From an uncultured Pelagibacteraceae bacterium (GTDB lineage: Bacteria > Pseudomonadota > Alphaproteobacteria > Pelagibacterales > Pelagibacteraceae): a stretch of 64,000 bases of DNA. This document shows, piece by piece, positions 8,247 through 16,696 of the stretch. Both the position numbers and the translations under genes were made by a program. Under the pieces are notes generated by a model. It ran no database searches, had not been told where the DNA came from, and was given only the letters and a program-made list of their open reading frames with translations. The DNA is taken from assembly GCA_902628275.1 (NCBI GenBank), contig CACOMI010000004.1, positions 1 to 64,000 of the forward strand, written 5' to 3'. Position 1 is the first letter of the stretch; each line of letters opens with the position of its first letter.

Positions 8247-8923
8247 TGGATTTTGAACTAATGATTACTAGTTTTCCTAAACTTTTAGGAGCAACTCTAA
8301 TTACGTTAAAACTTTTGACAGCATCCATATTTTTTGGATTATTTTTAGGTCTTTTCTTTGCAATTTTAAGATTAAATAAAAATATATTTGTAAGTAGATT
8401 TGCTTATGGTTACTCTTATGTTTTTAGAGGCACCCCTTTATTAGTTCAGATTTTTATTATTTATTTTGGGCTGGGTCAGATTGAATATTTAAGAACAACA
8501 TTTTTATGGGTAATTTTGAAAGAGCCATATTGGTGTGCAATTATAGCATTTACATTAAATACTGGTGCTTACACATCAGAAATATTGAGATCAGCATTCC
8601 AGACCATAAAACCAGGAATAATAGAAGCTGGTAAAAGTCTAGGGATTTCAAATAAAATAATCTTTTATAAAATTCAAATTCCAATTGCTATCAGACAATC
8701 ACTACCAGCTTATGGAAATGAAATTATATTAATGATGAAGGGAACTTCCTTGGCAAGTACTGTAACTTTAATGGATTTAACTGGTGTTGCTAAATATATC
8801 ATTTCGACAACATTTAAGCCTATCGAAGTATTTATAGTGGCTGGAGGAATTTATTTATTTATGACTTTTATTATCCATAATGTTATTAAATACTTAGAAA
8901 AGAAATATAGTTTTCAACAATAA
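8246..8923 (+). CDS. Amino-acid ABC transporter permease (OccM/HisM type)
   Basis: This is the second 225-residue HisQM-family permease. The signature YVFRGTPLLVQIF is near residue 57, and the EAA loop IEAGKSLGISNKIIFYKIQIPIAIRQSLP is near 130-158. It has about five hydrophobic spans. It overlaps the first permease by one base and is followed three bases later by the PhyH-family gene, which may share the transcript. Partner proteins and the missing ATPase are as described for the neighbouring permease. Family is secure; substrate is not. Confidence 0.9.
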   Translation: MDFELMITSFPKLLGATLITLKLLTASIFFGLFLGLFFAILRLNKNIFVSRFAYGYSYVFRGTPLLVQIFIIYFGLGQIEYLRTTFLWVILKEPYWCAIIAFTLNTGAYTSEILRSAFQTIKPGIIEAGKSLGISNKIIFYKIQIPIAIRQSLPAYGNEIILMMKGTSLASTVTLMDLTGVAKYIISTTFKPIEVFIVAGGIYLFMTFIIHNVIKYLEKKYSFQQ

Positions 8924-8925
8924 AA

Positions 8926-9714
8926 ATGTTTTTATCCGATAAACAAATTAAAGATTATCAAAATGATGGTGTATTAATAATAAAAGATATATTTAAAGAT
9001 TGGATAAAGCCACTTAAAAAGGGATTTCAAAAAGTTTTAGACAATCCAAGTAAACACGGAAGAGAGAATGTAGCTAATGATGACGGTAGATTTTTTGAGG
9101 ATTATTGTAATTGGCAAAGAATAAAAGAATTTAAGGAATGTTTATTTAATTCTCCTGCTGCTCAAATCATTGCCGAAGCAACAAATTCAAGATCTACTCA
9201 AATTTTTCATGAACATATTTTTATTAAGGAGCCAGGTACTCATAAAGAAACGCCATGGCACCAGGATATGCCTTATTATTGCGTTGATGGTAATGATACT
9301 GGAAGTTTTTGGATACCCCTAGATGAAGTTGATGAGAATAATAACCTAAAATTGATTTTAGGGTCTCACCAATGGCCAAAGTTAATTAAACCTACAAAAT
9401 GGTCTAATAATAAATCTTGGTATAAAGATGATAGTTCTTTTATGGATTTACCTTCGTTAGAAAATTTCAAAAAAGATATATTTATACCTGAATTAAATTT
9501 AGGGGATGCTGTTTTATTTAATTTTAAGATTGTTCATGGCTCAACTGGAAACAATACTTCAAAATCTAGAAGGGCATTTTCAATGAGGTTTATTGGAGAT
9601 GATGTTAGATATATTGATAGAGGAGGTCCCACATCACCTCCATTTGATGGAATAAATTTAAAAACAGGAGATTTGATGAGAGATGATTGGTTTCCTAAAG
9701 TTTTTAGTAGCTAG
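8926..9714 (+). CDS. Phytanoyl-CoA dioxygenase (PhyH) family Fe(II)/2-oxoglutarate oxygenase
   Basis: This 262-residue member of the PhyH/EctD-like oxygenase family would hydroxylate a small molecule using Fe(II) and 2-oxoglutarate. The iron ligands are visible: H and D in the PWHQDMPYY segment (near residues 111-113), and the distal H in IVHGSTGNN (near 203). The 2-oxoglutarate-binding arginine is in the SRRAFSMRFIGDD block that follows. It begins three bases after the permease stop. That position suggests it acts on the imported amino acid or a related compound, but the substrate cannot be deduced. The 3' end overlaps the convergent DUF6165 gene by 11 bases. Confidence 0.85.
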   Translation: MFLSDKQIKDYQNDGVLIIKDIFKDWIKPLKKGFQKVLDNPSKHGRENVANDDGRFFEDYCNWQRIKEFKECLFNSPAAQIIAEATNSRSTQIFHEHIFIKEPGTHKETPWHQDMPYYCVDGNDTGSFWIPLDEVDENNNLKLILGSHQWPKLIKPTKWSNNKSWYKDDSSFMDLPSLENFKKDIFIPELNLGDAVLFNFKIVHGSTGNNTSKSRRAFSMRFIGDDVRYIDRGGPTSPPFDGINLKTGDLMRDDWFPKVFSS

Positions 9715-10093
9715 TATATTCTTTAATTTCTTTAATACTTGATCCAGTGTGATTATTAATTTCTAATTTAATTTTAGCTCGATCATCATTTAAAAAATGT
9801 ACATCTCTTGATAATTTTATAAATTTCTCACCAAAGTCTTTATTTTTTTCACATTCTCTTTTATCGTCTTCTATAATCCAAAGTTTGGCATTAATTTCTT
9901 TTAAATCTCTAAATAATTTATTTAGTTTATCGTCAGATTTAACATTTTTTTCTAATTGATCTTTAAGAATCAAGTGTTCATTTGATATAAAATTTAATTT
10001 TTCAGGATCTTTAATTTTTTCTTTTTTAATTTCTAGGATTGAAATTTTGTCTAAAAGCTCACCCACTGATACTTCTACTATAATTTTATTCAT
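9704..10093 (-). CDS. DUF6165 family protein
   Basis: This small 129-residue soluble protein opens with IIVEVSVGELLDKISILEIKKEKI, the conserved start of DUF6165 proteins, and is rich in Lys/Glu with predicted helical segments. No catalytic motif is evident and the biochemical function is unknown to me. Members are often found beside lipopolysaccharide glycosyltransferases, and here a GT9 gene is divergently transcribed 32 bases away, which supports a link to surface polysaccharide. It overlaps the PhyH gene tail-to-tail by 11 bases. Confidence 0.7.
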   Translation of the reverse strand: MNKIIVEVSVGELLDKISILEIKKEKIKDPEKLNFISNEHLILKDQLEKNVKSDDKLNKLFRDLKEINAKLWIIEDDKRECEKNKDFGEKFIKLSRDVHFLNDDRAKIKLEINNHTGSSIKEIKEYTSY

Positions 10094-10125
10094 AAAATTT
10101 TATACTGTGTTAAATTGTTTAAAAT

Positions 10126-11067
10126 ATGTCTAATATTTTAATCATTAAACATGGTTCTTTGGGTGATATAGCTCAAGCTAGTGGTGCAATTCAAGATATT
10201 TCTGAGAACCACAAAGAGGATGAAATTCATTTGTTAACGACAAAACCGTATTTTGATTTATTTAAAAAAAATCCACATATTTCAAATGTTATTCTTGATA
10301 AGAGATTGTCAAGACTGAACCTTATCTATTTATACTCATTAATGAAAAATATTAAAAAATATAATTTTTTCAAAGTTTACGATCTTCAAAATTCAAGCAG
10401 AACAACTTTTTATAAAAAAATTTTATTTCCAAAAGCAACAAAAGAAAAATGGTCATCAACCGAAACCACATTGCCTGAAGGAACTAATAAAAAAGACTTT
10501 GATAAAGACTCTGTTTTGTCTAGATTCGATTATCAATTAAAAAGTTCAGGTGTAAATACAATTCATACTTTAAGTCCTAATTTTTCATGGAGCACATGTG
10601 ATATATCTCAAATAAAAAATTACTATCAGTTGGATAAATATATTATTCTTTTTCCATTTTGTTCGACTCATTTAACTTCAAAGAAATGGCCTTATTATAA
10701 TGAATTAATTTCTATGATTAATAAAAAGTCAGGGATCAAATTTAAATTAGTTATTGCACCTGGACCAGATGAAATAGAAGAAGCATCAAATATTGATGCA
10801 CTCTGCATTTTAGATAATGGTAAAGCATTAGATATTTCCCAGTTAGCAGCATTAATTAAAGATAGCTCATTTGTAGTAGCAAATGATACGGGCCCAGCAC
10901 ACATGACTGCTCATTTAGGATCGAAAGGAATTGCTTTATTTGGATCTCACACAACACCTTTTAAAGTTAGTATAGAAAGAGAAAATTTTAAAGCAATACA
11001 AACTCCTGAATTATCCAAGCTATCAGCAGAAAAAGTTTTTGAGAGACTCTCAGAATTTATTTATTAA
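10126..11067 (+). CDS. Glycosyltransferase family 9 protein (heptosyltransferase-like)
   Basis: This 313-residue GT-B enzyme resembles ADP-heptose:LPS heptosyltransferases. The N-terminal acceptor-side domain starts ILIIKHGSLGDIAQASGAI, the GT9 hallmark. The C-terminal donor-side domain has LFPFCSTHLTSKKWPY near residue 170 and the diagnostic FVVANDTGPAHMTAHLG near residue 247, followed by LFGSHTTP. It probably adds a sugar to the lipopolysaccharide core on the cytoplasmic face. The neighbouring DUF6165 gene is divergent. Its last bases overlap a degraded minus-strand remnant. The exact sugar and acceptor cannot be told from sequence. Confidence 0.85.
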   Translation: MSNILIIKHGSLGDIAQASGAIQDISENHKEDEIHLLTTKPYFDLFKKNPHISNVILDKRLSRLNLIYLYSLMKNIKKYNFFKVYDLQNSSRTTFYKKILFPKATKEKWSSTETTLPEGTNKKDFDKDSVLSRFDYQLKSSGVNTIHTLSPNFSWSTCDISQIKNYYQLDKYIILFPFCSTHLTSKKWPYYNELISMINKKSGIKFKLVIAPGPDEIEEASNIDALCILDNGKALDISQLAALIKDSSFVVANDTGPAHMTAHLGSKGIALFGSHTTPFKVSIERENFKAIQTPELSKLSAEKVFERLSEFIY

Positions 11068-11182
11068 TTTTTTCTAATACTCTTAAAAAGACAGGAACTG
11101 TGAAAAGTATAAAAAGTAATCTTATTATATGGTGAAAAACAACAAAGTCTGGGTTTAAATCAAAAGCAATTTTACAAAACCT
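11057..11182 (-). pseudogene. Remnant of an AbrB-family membrane protein (C-terminal end only)
   Basis: Read on the minus strand, the gap after the GT9 gene encodes an open stretch of about 41 codons ending in TAA (11057-11059) and preceded by an in-frame TGA. It contains FDLNPDFVVFHHIIRLLFI and ends TVPVFLRVLEK, which resembles the final transmembrane segment and tail of AbrB/COG3180 duplicated membrane proteins. No start codon or upstream part survives. I read it as the last piece of a deleted gene. The similarity is from memory of the family, so confidence is moderate. Confidence 0.45.
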
Positions 11183-11195
11183 TCAAGAAGAAAGA

Positions 11196-12083
11196 TTAAG
11201 ATTTAATATCTATTCTTTTTCTTATTATTTCCTTATCTAATTTCATTTCTCTATAAGAAATAATAAATATACCTAAAAAAATTATACTTGCACCGATCCA
11301 TGTATAAAGATCTGGTGTTTCACTAAATACAAAAAATCCAATAATTGAAGCAAAAACCAGGTTTAAAAAAGAATATGGTTGTGTCATGCTTACATCTACA
11401 AGTTTGTAAGAGTGATTTAACGCCAAATGTAAAACAGTCCCACATATTGCTGACAAAACTAAATAAATTAAAGTTTTTGTACTTGGGGCTTCCCAAAAAA
11501 ATAAAACAACAATAAAACTAAATAAAGTCATAAAAACTGATTGGTATGCTAATATTGTAATTGAACTATCATCTTTAGAAATTTTTTTTGTAATTATTAT
11601 AACAATTGACCAAAGAAAAGATGAAAATAGAGCCATATAAACTCCTATAGAAATATCAATGAAACCAGGCCTCAGGATTATTAACATTCCTCCAAAACCA
11701 AGTATTAAAGCTAAGGTTCTATAAATATAAATTTTTTCTCCAAGAAAAAATACTGCAAGCACAGTTACTATTAGAGGTACTACAAAAGAAATTGCTGTAA
11801 CTTTTTCTATGGGCAACATCACCAAAGTAGAAAAGTACAAAAGCATAGCTGGTAAATTTAAAATAGATCTAAAAAAATGCTTTTTTAAATGAATAGTTCT
11901 AAAAACAGTAAAATTTGTTCTAATTATATATGGAGATATGATTAGAAGACCTATAAAAAATCTAAAAAATCCAGCAACGTAAACATTAACTTCCTCCTGA
12001 GCTAATTTTAAAAAAGTAAGCATTAAAGTTGCAAATAATACAGAGGTAATAATTAAAAAAATAGCAAGTTTATTTTTTGACAT
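11196..12083 (-). CDS. DMT superfamily (EamA) transporter
   Basis: This 295-residue inner-membrane protein has about ten hydrophobic helices arranged as two EamA repeats (residues about 8-140 and 148-280). Signatures include VAGFFRFFIGLLIISPYI after helix 2, an AISFVVPLIVTVLAVFFLGEKI block near residue 100, and the parallel TQPYSFLNLVFASIIGFFVFSE in the second half. Such proteins export or import small metabolites; the substrate is not predictable. It lies 29 bases downstream of glpD on the same strand. Confidence 0.85.
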   Translation of the reverse strand: MSKNKLAIFLIITSVLFATLMLTFLKLAQEEVNVYVAGFFRFFIGLLIISPYIIRTNFTVFRTIHLKKHFFRSILNLPAMLLYFSTLVMLPIEKVTAISFVVPLIVTVLAVFFLGEKIYIYRTLALILGFGGMLIILRPGFIDISIGVYMALFSSFLWSIVIIITKKISKDDSSITILAYQSVFMTLFSFIVVLFFWEAPSTKTLIYLVLSAICGTVLHLALNHSYKLVDVSMTQPYSFLNLVFASIIGFFVFSETPDLYTWIGASIIFLGIFIISYREMKLDKEIIRKRIDIKS

Positions 12084-12112
12084 AAATTTTAGATACTAAT
12101 TACTTTAATAAA

Positions 12113-13264
12113 TTAAATAAGTTTTTTCTTATCCGTCCAAGACTTTATTGAGTTTTTTGGTAAATATTTTGACAATCTATTTAAAACATTTTCAGATAAT
12201 TTTCTATAAGTAGTTAATTTACCCCCATAGATGCTTAATAATGGTAAATTATTATGAATATTTAAATCAAATATATAATCTCTAGTAACTTTTGTAGCTT
12301 CATTAAAATCCTCAATTAAAGGTCTTATACCTGAATAAGTATCAACAATATCTTTACTAGATATCTGTTTTTTAAAATAACCATTAACACAATCTATTAA
12401 GTATTTTATTTCACTGACATCTATACCATTTTTTTCTGGCGAATTTACCTCAATTTCAGTTGTCCCAATCAAGGAAAATTTTTCTTTATAAGGAATAACA
12501 AATATAATCCTATTATCAAAATTTTGAAGTGTAAAAGCTATTTCTTCATCATAAATTTTATTTGTTATTATGTGACTTCCTTTTACTAATCTTATTTTTT
12601 TATTTGAATTAATTTTTATTATATTTTTTAAAGTTTCATTTATCCAAGGACCTGAAGCATTAATTAATATTTTAGATTTTATTGTTTTATTATTTTCTAA
12701 AAAAATTTTCCAATGATCAGAAGTCTGCTCTATATTAATAACTTTAGTATTCTCTAAAACTTTTGCATTATTTTCAATAGCATCTTTAATATTTAGTTTT
12801 GTTAATTTTTTGTCATCTACTTGTAAATCATAATATTGAAATCCCTCATTAAATTCTTTTTTTAAAATATTAGGAAATTTATTTGATAAATTAATTGTTG
12901 ACGATTTCGGAATTGAAGTTTTACCACCTAAACTATCGTATAAGAATAAACCTATTTTAATTAACCACTTTGGTCTAAGATTTTTGGTATAAGGAATTAT
13001 AAATGGAATAGGTTTTGTTATTCCGCGAGCAATATTGTAAATAACCTCTCTTTCTTTTAAAGATTCTCTTACAAGTTTGAATTCGTAGTTTTCTAAATAT
13101 CTTAATCCACCATGTATGAGTTTTGTAGACCATGAGGATGTTGCGCCTCCAAATTCTCCTTTATCTGCCAAACATACTTTTAAATTTCTACCAGCAGCAT
13201 CTCTAGCTATTCCAGCTCCATTAATTCCACCACCTATAATAAATAAATCAAATACCTCAGACAT
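12113..13264 (-). CDS. glpD: Glycerol-3-phosphate dehydrogenase (FAD), short form lacking the C-terminal domain
   Basis: This FAD enzyme oxidises sn-glycerol-3-phosphate to DHAP at the membrane and passes electrons to quinone. The FAD-binding GGGINGAGIARDAAGR is near residue 11, followed by STKLIHGGLRYLE near 47. The catalytic-domain block INASGPWI is near residue 202, and LPLLSIYGGKLTTYRKLSE lies near 345-363. The protein ends at residue 383, whereas standard GlpD is about 500 residues. The whole C-terminal cap domain is absent, and the sequence continues directly into a non-homologous spacer and the next gene. No glpK or glpF is nearby. It is probably functional as a short form, but this is unproven. 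Confidence 0.85.
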   Translation of the reverse strand: MSEVFDLFIIGGGINGAGIARDAAGRNLKVCLADKGEFGGATSSWSTKLIHGGLRYLENYEFKLVRESLKEREVIYNIARGITKPIPFIIPYTKNLRPKWLIKIGLFLYDSLGGKTSIPKSSTINLSNKFPNILKKEFNEGFQYYDLQVDDKKLTKLNIKDAIENNAKVLENTKVINIEQTSDHWKIFLENNKTIKSKILINASGPWINETLKNIIKINSNKKIRLVKGSHIITNKIYDEEIAFTLQNFDNRIIFVIPYKEKFSLIGTTEIEVNSPEKNGIDVSEIKYLIDCVNGYFKKQISSKDIVDTYSGIRPLIEDFNEATKVTRDYIFDLNIHNNLPLLSIYGGKLTTYRKLSENVLNRLSKYLPKNSIKSWTDKKKLI

Positions 13265-13268
13265 AATT

Positions 13269-14354
13269 TTAATTTAATATATTTTTGTAACTACTAATTA
13301 TTTTTGACCACAGAAACTTATCAACAAATTCTTGAGCATTTTTTCCATACTCTATATATTTTTTATTTTCGAGCATTACACTTATTGAGTAATAAATATC
13401 TTCTAGATTGTTCCCATCACATATTAGTCCAGTTCTTTCATGATCTATGGCATCTGAAGCACCACCATCTTTTCCACCAATCGATGGTATACCGTATTGA
13501 GCAGCTTCAACATAAGCAATACCAAAACCTTCAACAGATTTTTTATGAATTATTGTAGGCATTACAAATAGATTTGACTTTGATATTAAAGCATTTTTTA
13601 AATCATTACTTATATCCTTAAAAAACATAACTTGAGCTTCAAGATCTAACTCTTTAACAAGTTTTTTTATGTTTTCTTCCTCTTCTCCATATCCTACACA
13701 AACATAAACTATATCTGGATAAATTTGTTTTAAATTTCTTAAAGCCATAATTATTTTTTCATGATTTTTACGTTTGTCAAATCTTGAAACTGTAATTAAT
13801 CTTGGCTTTTTAAATTTAAGGATACTTTCAACTTTATCTAAAGTTTTTTTATTTAATTTTTGAGCAGGATCTATACCTGGATTAATCACAACCACTTTAT
13901 TTTCATTAACTCCAACTTCTATAGCTAAATTTTTTGTAAACTGAGAATTTGCTATTACTTTATCAATATTGTTTAAAACATTAATAACTCTTTTGTTTTG
14001 ACTTGAGCCCTTAGGGTGATTGATTTCTTTACTATGGATTAAGCAGTATTTTTTTTTTGATGTTTTAATAAGTTCTAAACTTTTCCAATGATCAGCAATT
14101 ATGCCTTCAACTTTATTTTCTTTGATATATTCGTTTATTAATTGTGCTTTCCTATATTTTCTTAATAATTTTATTCCACTAATTCTTTCAATAGAAAAAG
14201 AGGCTTGTTCATCAAATTCTTTGTGACCCTCAATATGATCTGCAAAAACCTTTATCATATAGTTTTTAGATAGCTCTCTTGATAAACCCCACATTAAACT
14301 CTGCATTCCTCCAAGCTCAGGTGGAAATGATCTAGTTACAATTAGATACATCAA
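13269..14354 (-). CDS. Glycosyltransferase family 4 (group 1) protein
   Basis: This 361-residue GT-B glycosyltransferase begins with RSFPPELGGMQSLMWGLSREL, the typical acceptor-side start of GT4 enzymes. The donor-binding half contains INPGIDP near residue 158, TVSRFDKRKNHE near 190, and the retaining E-x7-E region EGFGIAYVEAAQYGIPSIGG near 275. It likely works on a surface polysaccharide or glycolipid. Its start overlaps the redoxin gene by four bases and it ends four bases before glpD, so redoxin-GT4-glpD-DMT form one minus-strand transcript. Donor and acceptor are unknown. Confidence 0.85.
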   Translation of the reverse strand: MMYLIVTRSFPPELGGMQSLMWGLSRELSKNYMIKVFADHIEGHKEFDEQASFSIERISGIKLLRKYRKAQLINEYIKENKVEGIIADHWKSLELIKTSKKKYCLIHSKEINHPKGSSQNKRVINVLNNIDKVIANSQFTKNLAIEVGVNENKVVVINPGIDPAQKLNKKTLDKVESILKFKKPRLITVSRFDKRKNHEKIIMALRNLKQIYPDIVYVCVGYGEEEENIKKLVKELDLEAQVMFFKDISNDLKNALISKSNLFVMPTIIHKKSVEGFGIAYVEAAQYGIPSIGGKDGGASDAIDHERTGLICDGNNLEDIYYSISVMLENKKYIEYGKNAQEFVDKFLWSKIISSYKNILN

Positions 14355-14905
14355 TCATACTTCCACTTAATACCACAGCCTGCACTAGGTATTTGATTCT
14401 TGGGACCTTTTCCGGTTTGAGCTATTTGTTTCATAGCTGTTAGAAGATCACTTTCTCCCTCTTTAACTGGGATAAATTTTTTAAGCTCTCTCAATCGTCC
14501 TCTGTATTGAAGTTCTAAATTTTTGTTATAACCAAAGAAATCAGGAGTACAAACTGCATCATACGCTTTAGCAATTTCTTGAGTTTCATCGTGTAAATAT
14601 GGAAAATTAAAATTTCGCTGATTGGAAAATTTAATCATGTTATCAAATGAGTCATCTGGATAATTAACAAAGTCATTTGAGCATATAGCAACTGTATTGA
14701 TACCAATTTTTTTCAATTCGCTACAATCCTCAACTAATTCTTTTGTAATTGCTTTTACATACGGACAATGATTACAAATGAACATTATCAAAGTTCCATT
14801 TTCACCTTTGACATCATTTAATGAAAGAATTTTATTTTCAATAGATTTTAATTCAAATGGAATAGCTTTTTGACCAAAATCACATATTGGAGTTTCTATA
14901 GGCAT
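14351..14905 (-). CDS. Thioredoxin-fold redoxin (AhpC/TSA family) protein
   Basis: This 184-residue cytoplasmic protein has a thioredoxin fold of the AhpC/TSA-redoxin class. The redox motif C44-NH-C47 lies in FICNHCPYVKA, followed by the family's CSNDFVNYPDDSFDNM region near residue 93 and TPDFFGYN near 130. No signal peptide is seen. Proteins of this group are annotated as thiol-disulfide oxidoreductases or peroxiredoxin-like; the physiological substrate is unknown. It is the first gene of a minus-strand set with GT4 and glpD (four-base overlap) and is divergent from the carbonic anhydrase gene 19 bases away. Confidence 0.85.
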   Translation of the reverse strand: MPIETPICDFGQKAIPFELKSIENKILSLNDVKGENGTLIMFICNHCPYVKAITKELVEDCSELKKIGINTVAICSNDFVNYPDDSFDNMIKFSNQRNFNFPYLHDETQEIAKAYDAVCTPDFFGYNKNLELQYRGRLRELKKFIPVKEGESDLLTAMKQIAQTGKGPKNQIPSAGCGIKWKYD

Positions 14906-14924
14906 AATATAAAATATATAGATT

Positions 14925-15437
14925 ATGTTTTACGATTTAAAAGATAAAAAACCAAAAAACTCTGGCGAAAATTGGGTAGCCCCAAATGCTACTATAATAG
15001 GGGATGTGACATTAGAAAAAAATACGAGTATTTGGTTTAATGCAGTTCTAAGAGGCGATATTGAAAATATTTTAATTGAAGAGGGATCTAATGTTCAAGA
15101 TGGAAGTGTTTTACATACAGATCCAGGATGTCCTTTAAAAGTTGGAAAAAATGTAACTATTGGACATTTAGTTATGCTTCATGGATGCACTATCGGAGAC
15201 AATAGTTTAATTGGTATAGGTGCAGTCATATTAAATAAAGCGAAAATTGGAAAAAACTGTATCATAGGAGCTAAAGCTTTAATTACAGAAAATAAAGTCA
15301 TACCTGATAACTCTTTAGTTGTTGGATCTCCAGGTAAAGTTATTAGAGAAGTTACAGAGGAAGAAAAAAAAGCAGTATTTGAAAACACAAAACATTATCA
15401 AGATAATTGGAAAAAATATTCCAAATCAATTTTTTAG
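14925..15437 (+). CDS. Gamma-class carbonic anhydrase family protein (YrdA/PaaY type)
   Basis: This is a 170-residue left-handed beta-helix protein with hexapeptide repeats from about residue 18 to 140. Three zinc-ligand histidines are in place: H64 in LHTDPG, H81 in GHLVM and H86 in LHGCTI. The motif VLRGDI near residue 41 carries the conserved arginine and aspartate. Family members form trimers with metal sites at subunit interfaces. Some hydrate CO2, while others (YrdA, PaaY) act in different metabolism, so anhydrase activity is likely but not certain. It is followed 19 bases later by a DMT transporter gene on the same strand. Confidence 0.9.
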   Translation: MFYDLKDKKPKNSGENWVAPNATIIGDVTLEKNTSIWFNAVLRGDIENILIEEGSNVQDGSVLHTDPGCPLKVGKNVTIGHLVMLHGCTIGDNSLIGIGAVILNKAKIGKNCIIGAKALITENKVIPDNSLVVGSPGKVIREVTEEEKKAVFENTKHYQDNWKKYSKSIF

Positions 15438-15456
15438 TTATATTTAATTTGTATTA

Positions 15457-16377
15457 ATGACTAGACACCCCCATCATTTTAAAATTGCTTTTGCTTTAGC
15501 ATTATCAGCTGGGTCTTGGGGAATTTATTGGTTACCACAAAGAATACTTGTTGAAGGTGGTCTTACAGGTGGGTGGGGGACTATTGCTCAAATGATAATA
15601 GGATTTTTAATCTTATTACCAATTGCTATTTGGAGATTAATTAAAAAAAAAGAAACTGGTTTGGAGTTACCGGTCACTGGTTTGCTAGTTGGTGGTGGTT
15701 TCATTTGTTATGCTTTAAGTTTTCTTTTAACTGATGTTGTTCGAGCATTAATATTATTTTATATGACGCCAATTTGGACAACAATATTTGAAATATTATT
15801 TCTTAAAAAAAGACCTGGTTTAGAAAGGGTACTAACCTTGGGCCTGGCTCTAGGCGGTTTATGGATAGTTTTTAGTAAACAAACGATTATACCTCTCCCA
15901 GAAAATGCTGGAGATTGGTTGGCGTTAGTGGGTGGTGCAATATTTGCTGGAGGAATGATAAGACTTGAAGTTGTTAAAACTGATGGTGTATTTCCAATCG
16001 TATTTTCTTTTTTTTTCTACGGAGCTTTATTTAATATAGTTGCTGGATTTTTTTTAGTTGATTACCTTGGAGAAATGCCTGCTATTGAAGCTTTCATTTC
16101 AATGTCTTCTTTTCTATTTGTAATATCTGTTTTTTATTTTATTCCTACAGCAATAGTAATACTCTGGGCTCCAAGTAAATTAGGCGCAGGATTATGCTCA
16201 ATTCTTTTTCTTGCAGAAATTGTTGTTGGAGTAATAAGTTCAGGTATGCTTACAAACGAACCATTTGGTTGGAGAGAGATAGCGGGTAGTTCGTTGATAG
16301 TTTTAGGAGGAATTTTAGCAGTTGTACTTGCTCCTAAAGAAGAAAAATTGATAAATTCAAATATTACAAATGTGTAA
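15457..16377 (+). CDS. DMT superfamily (EamA) transporter
   Basis: This 306-residue inner-membrane protein has ten predicted helices. The first repeat begins ALALSAGSWGIYWLPQRIL and contains a glycine-rich LVGGGFICYALSFLLTDVVRALILFY helix region near residue 78. The second repeat includes SFFFYGALFNIVAGFFLVDY near 190 and ends WREIAGSSLIVLGGILAVV. The substrate is unknown. It belongs to a plus-strand series (carbonic anhydrase, this gene, DUF1330, secreted metallopeptidase-like protein). Confidence 0.85.
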   Translation: MTRHPHHFKIAFALALSAGSWGIYWLPQRILVEGGLTGGWGTIAQMIIGFLILLPIAIWRLIKKKETGLELPVTGLLVGGGFICYALSFLLTDVVRALILFYMTPIWTTIFEILFLKKRPGLERVLTLGLALGGLWIVFSKQTIIPLPENAGDWLALVGGAIFAGGMIRLEVVKTDGVFPIVFSFFFYGALFNIVAGFFLVDYLGEMPAIEAFISMSSFLFVISVFYFIPTAIVILWAPSKLGAGLCSILFLAEIVVGVISSGMLTNEPFGWREIAGSSLIVLGGILAVVLAPKEEKLINSNITNV

Positions 16378-16405
16378 AAAAACGATTTTTATATAGGAGA
16401 AAACA

Positions 16406-16696
16406 ATGCCAGCAGGATACGTTATAGCACAGCTAAAAATTACAAACCCTGAAAATTATAAAGAATATGTGCAAAAAGTTACACCACTAGTAAAAAAATT
16501 TGGTGGAGAATTTTTGGTAAGAGCTGGTGAATTTCAAATTTTTGATGGAGAAACAAAATTTCCTAGAATCATTGTTCTTAAATTCCCTAGTTATGAAAAA
16601 GCGCTAGAGTGGTATAATTCTGAAGAGTACAAACCAATAAAACAAATAAGACTAGATAATTCTGAGGGGACAAATATAATTATTAGAGGTGTATGA
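16406..16696 (+). CDS. DUF1330 domain protein
   Basis: This 96-residue single-domain protein has a ferredoxin-like alpha+beta barrel fold. Family signatures are PAGYVIAQLKITNPENYKEY at the start, FLVRAGEFQIFDGE near residue 36, and RIIVLKFPSYEKALEWYNSEEYKPI near 55-80. The biochemical role is unknown. A good Shine-Dalgarno (TAGGAGAAAACA) precedes the ATG. The stop overlaps the start of the next gene by four bases (ATGA). Confidence 0.88.
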   Translation: MPAGYVIAQLKITNPENYKEYVQKVTPLVKKFGGEFLVRAGEFQIFDGETKFPRIIVLKFPSYEKALEWYNSEEYKPIKQIRLDNSEGTNIIIRGV

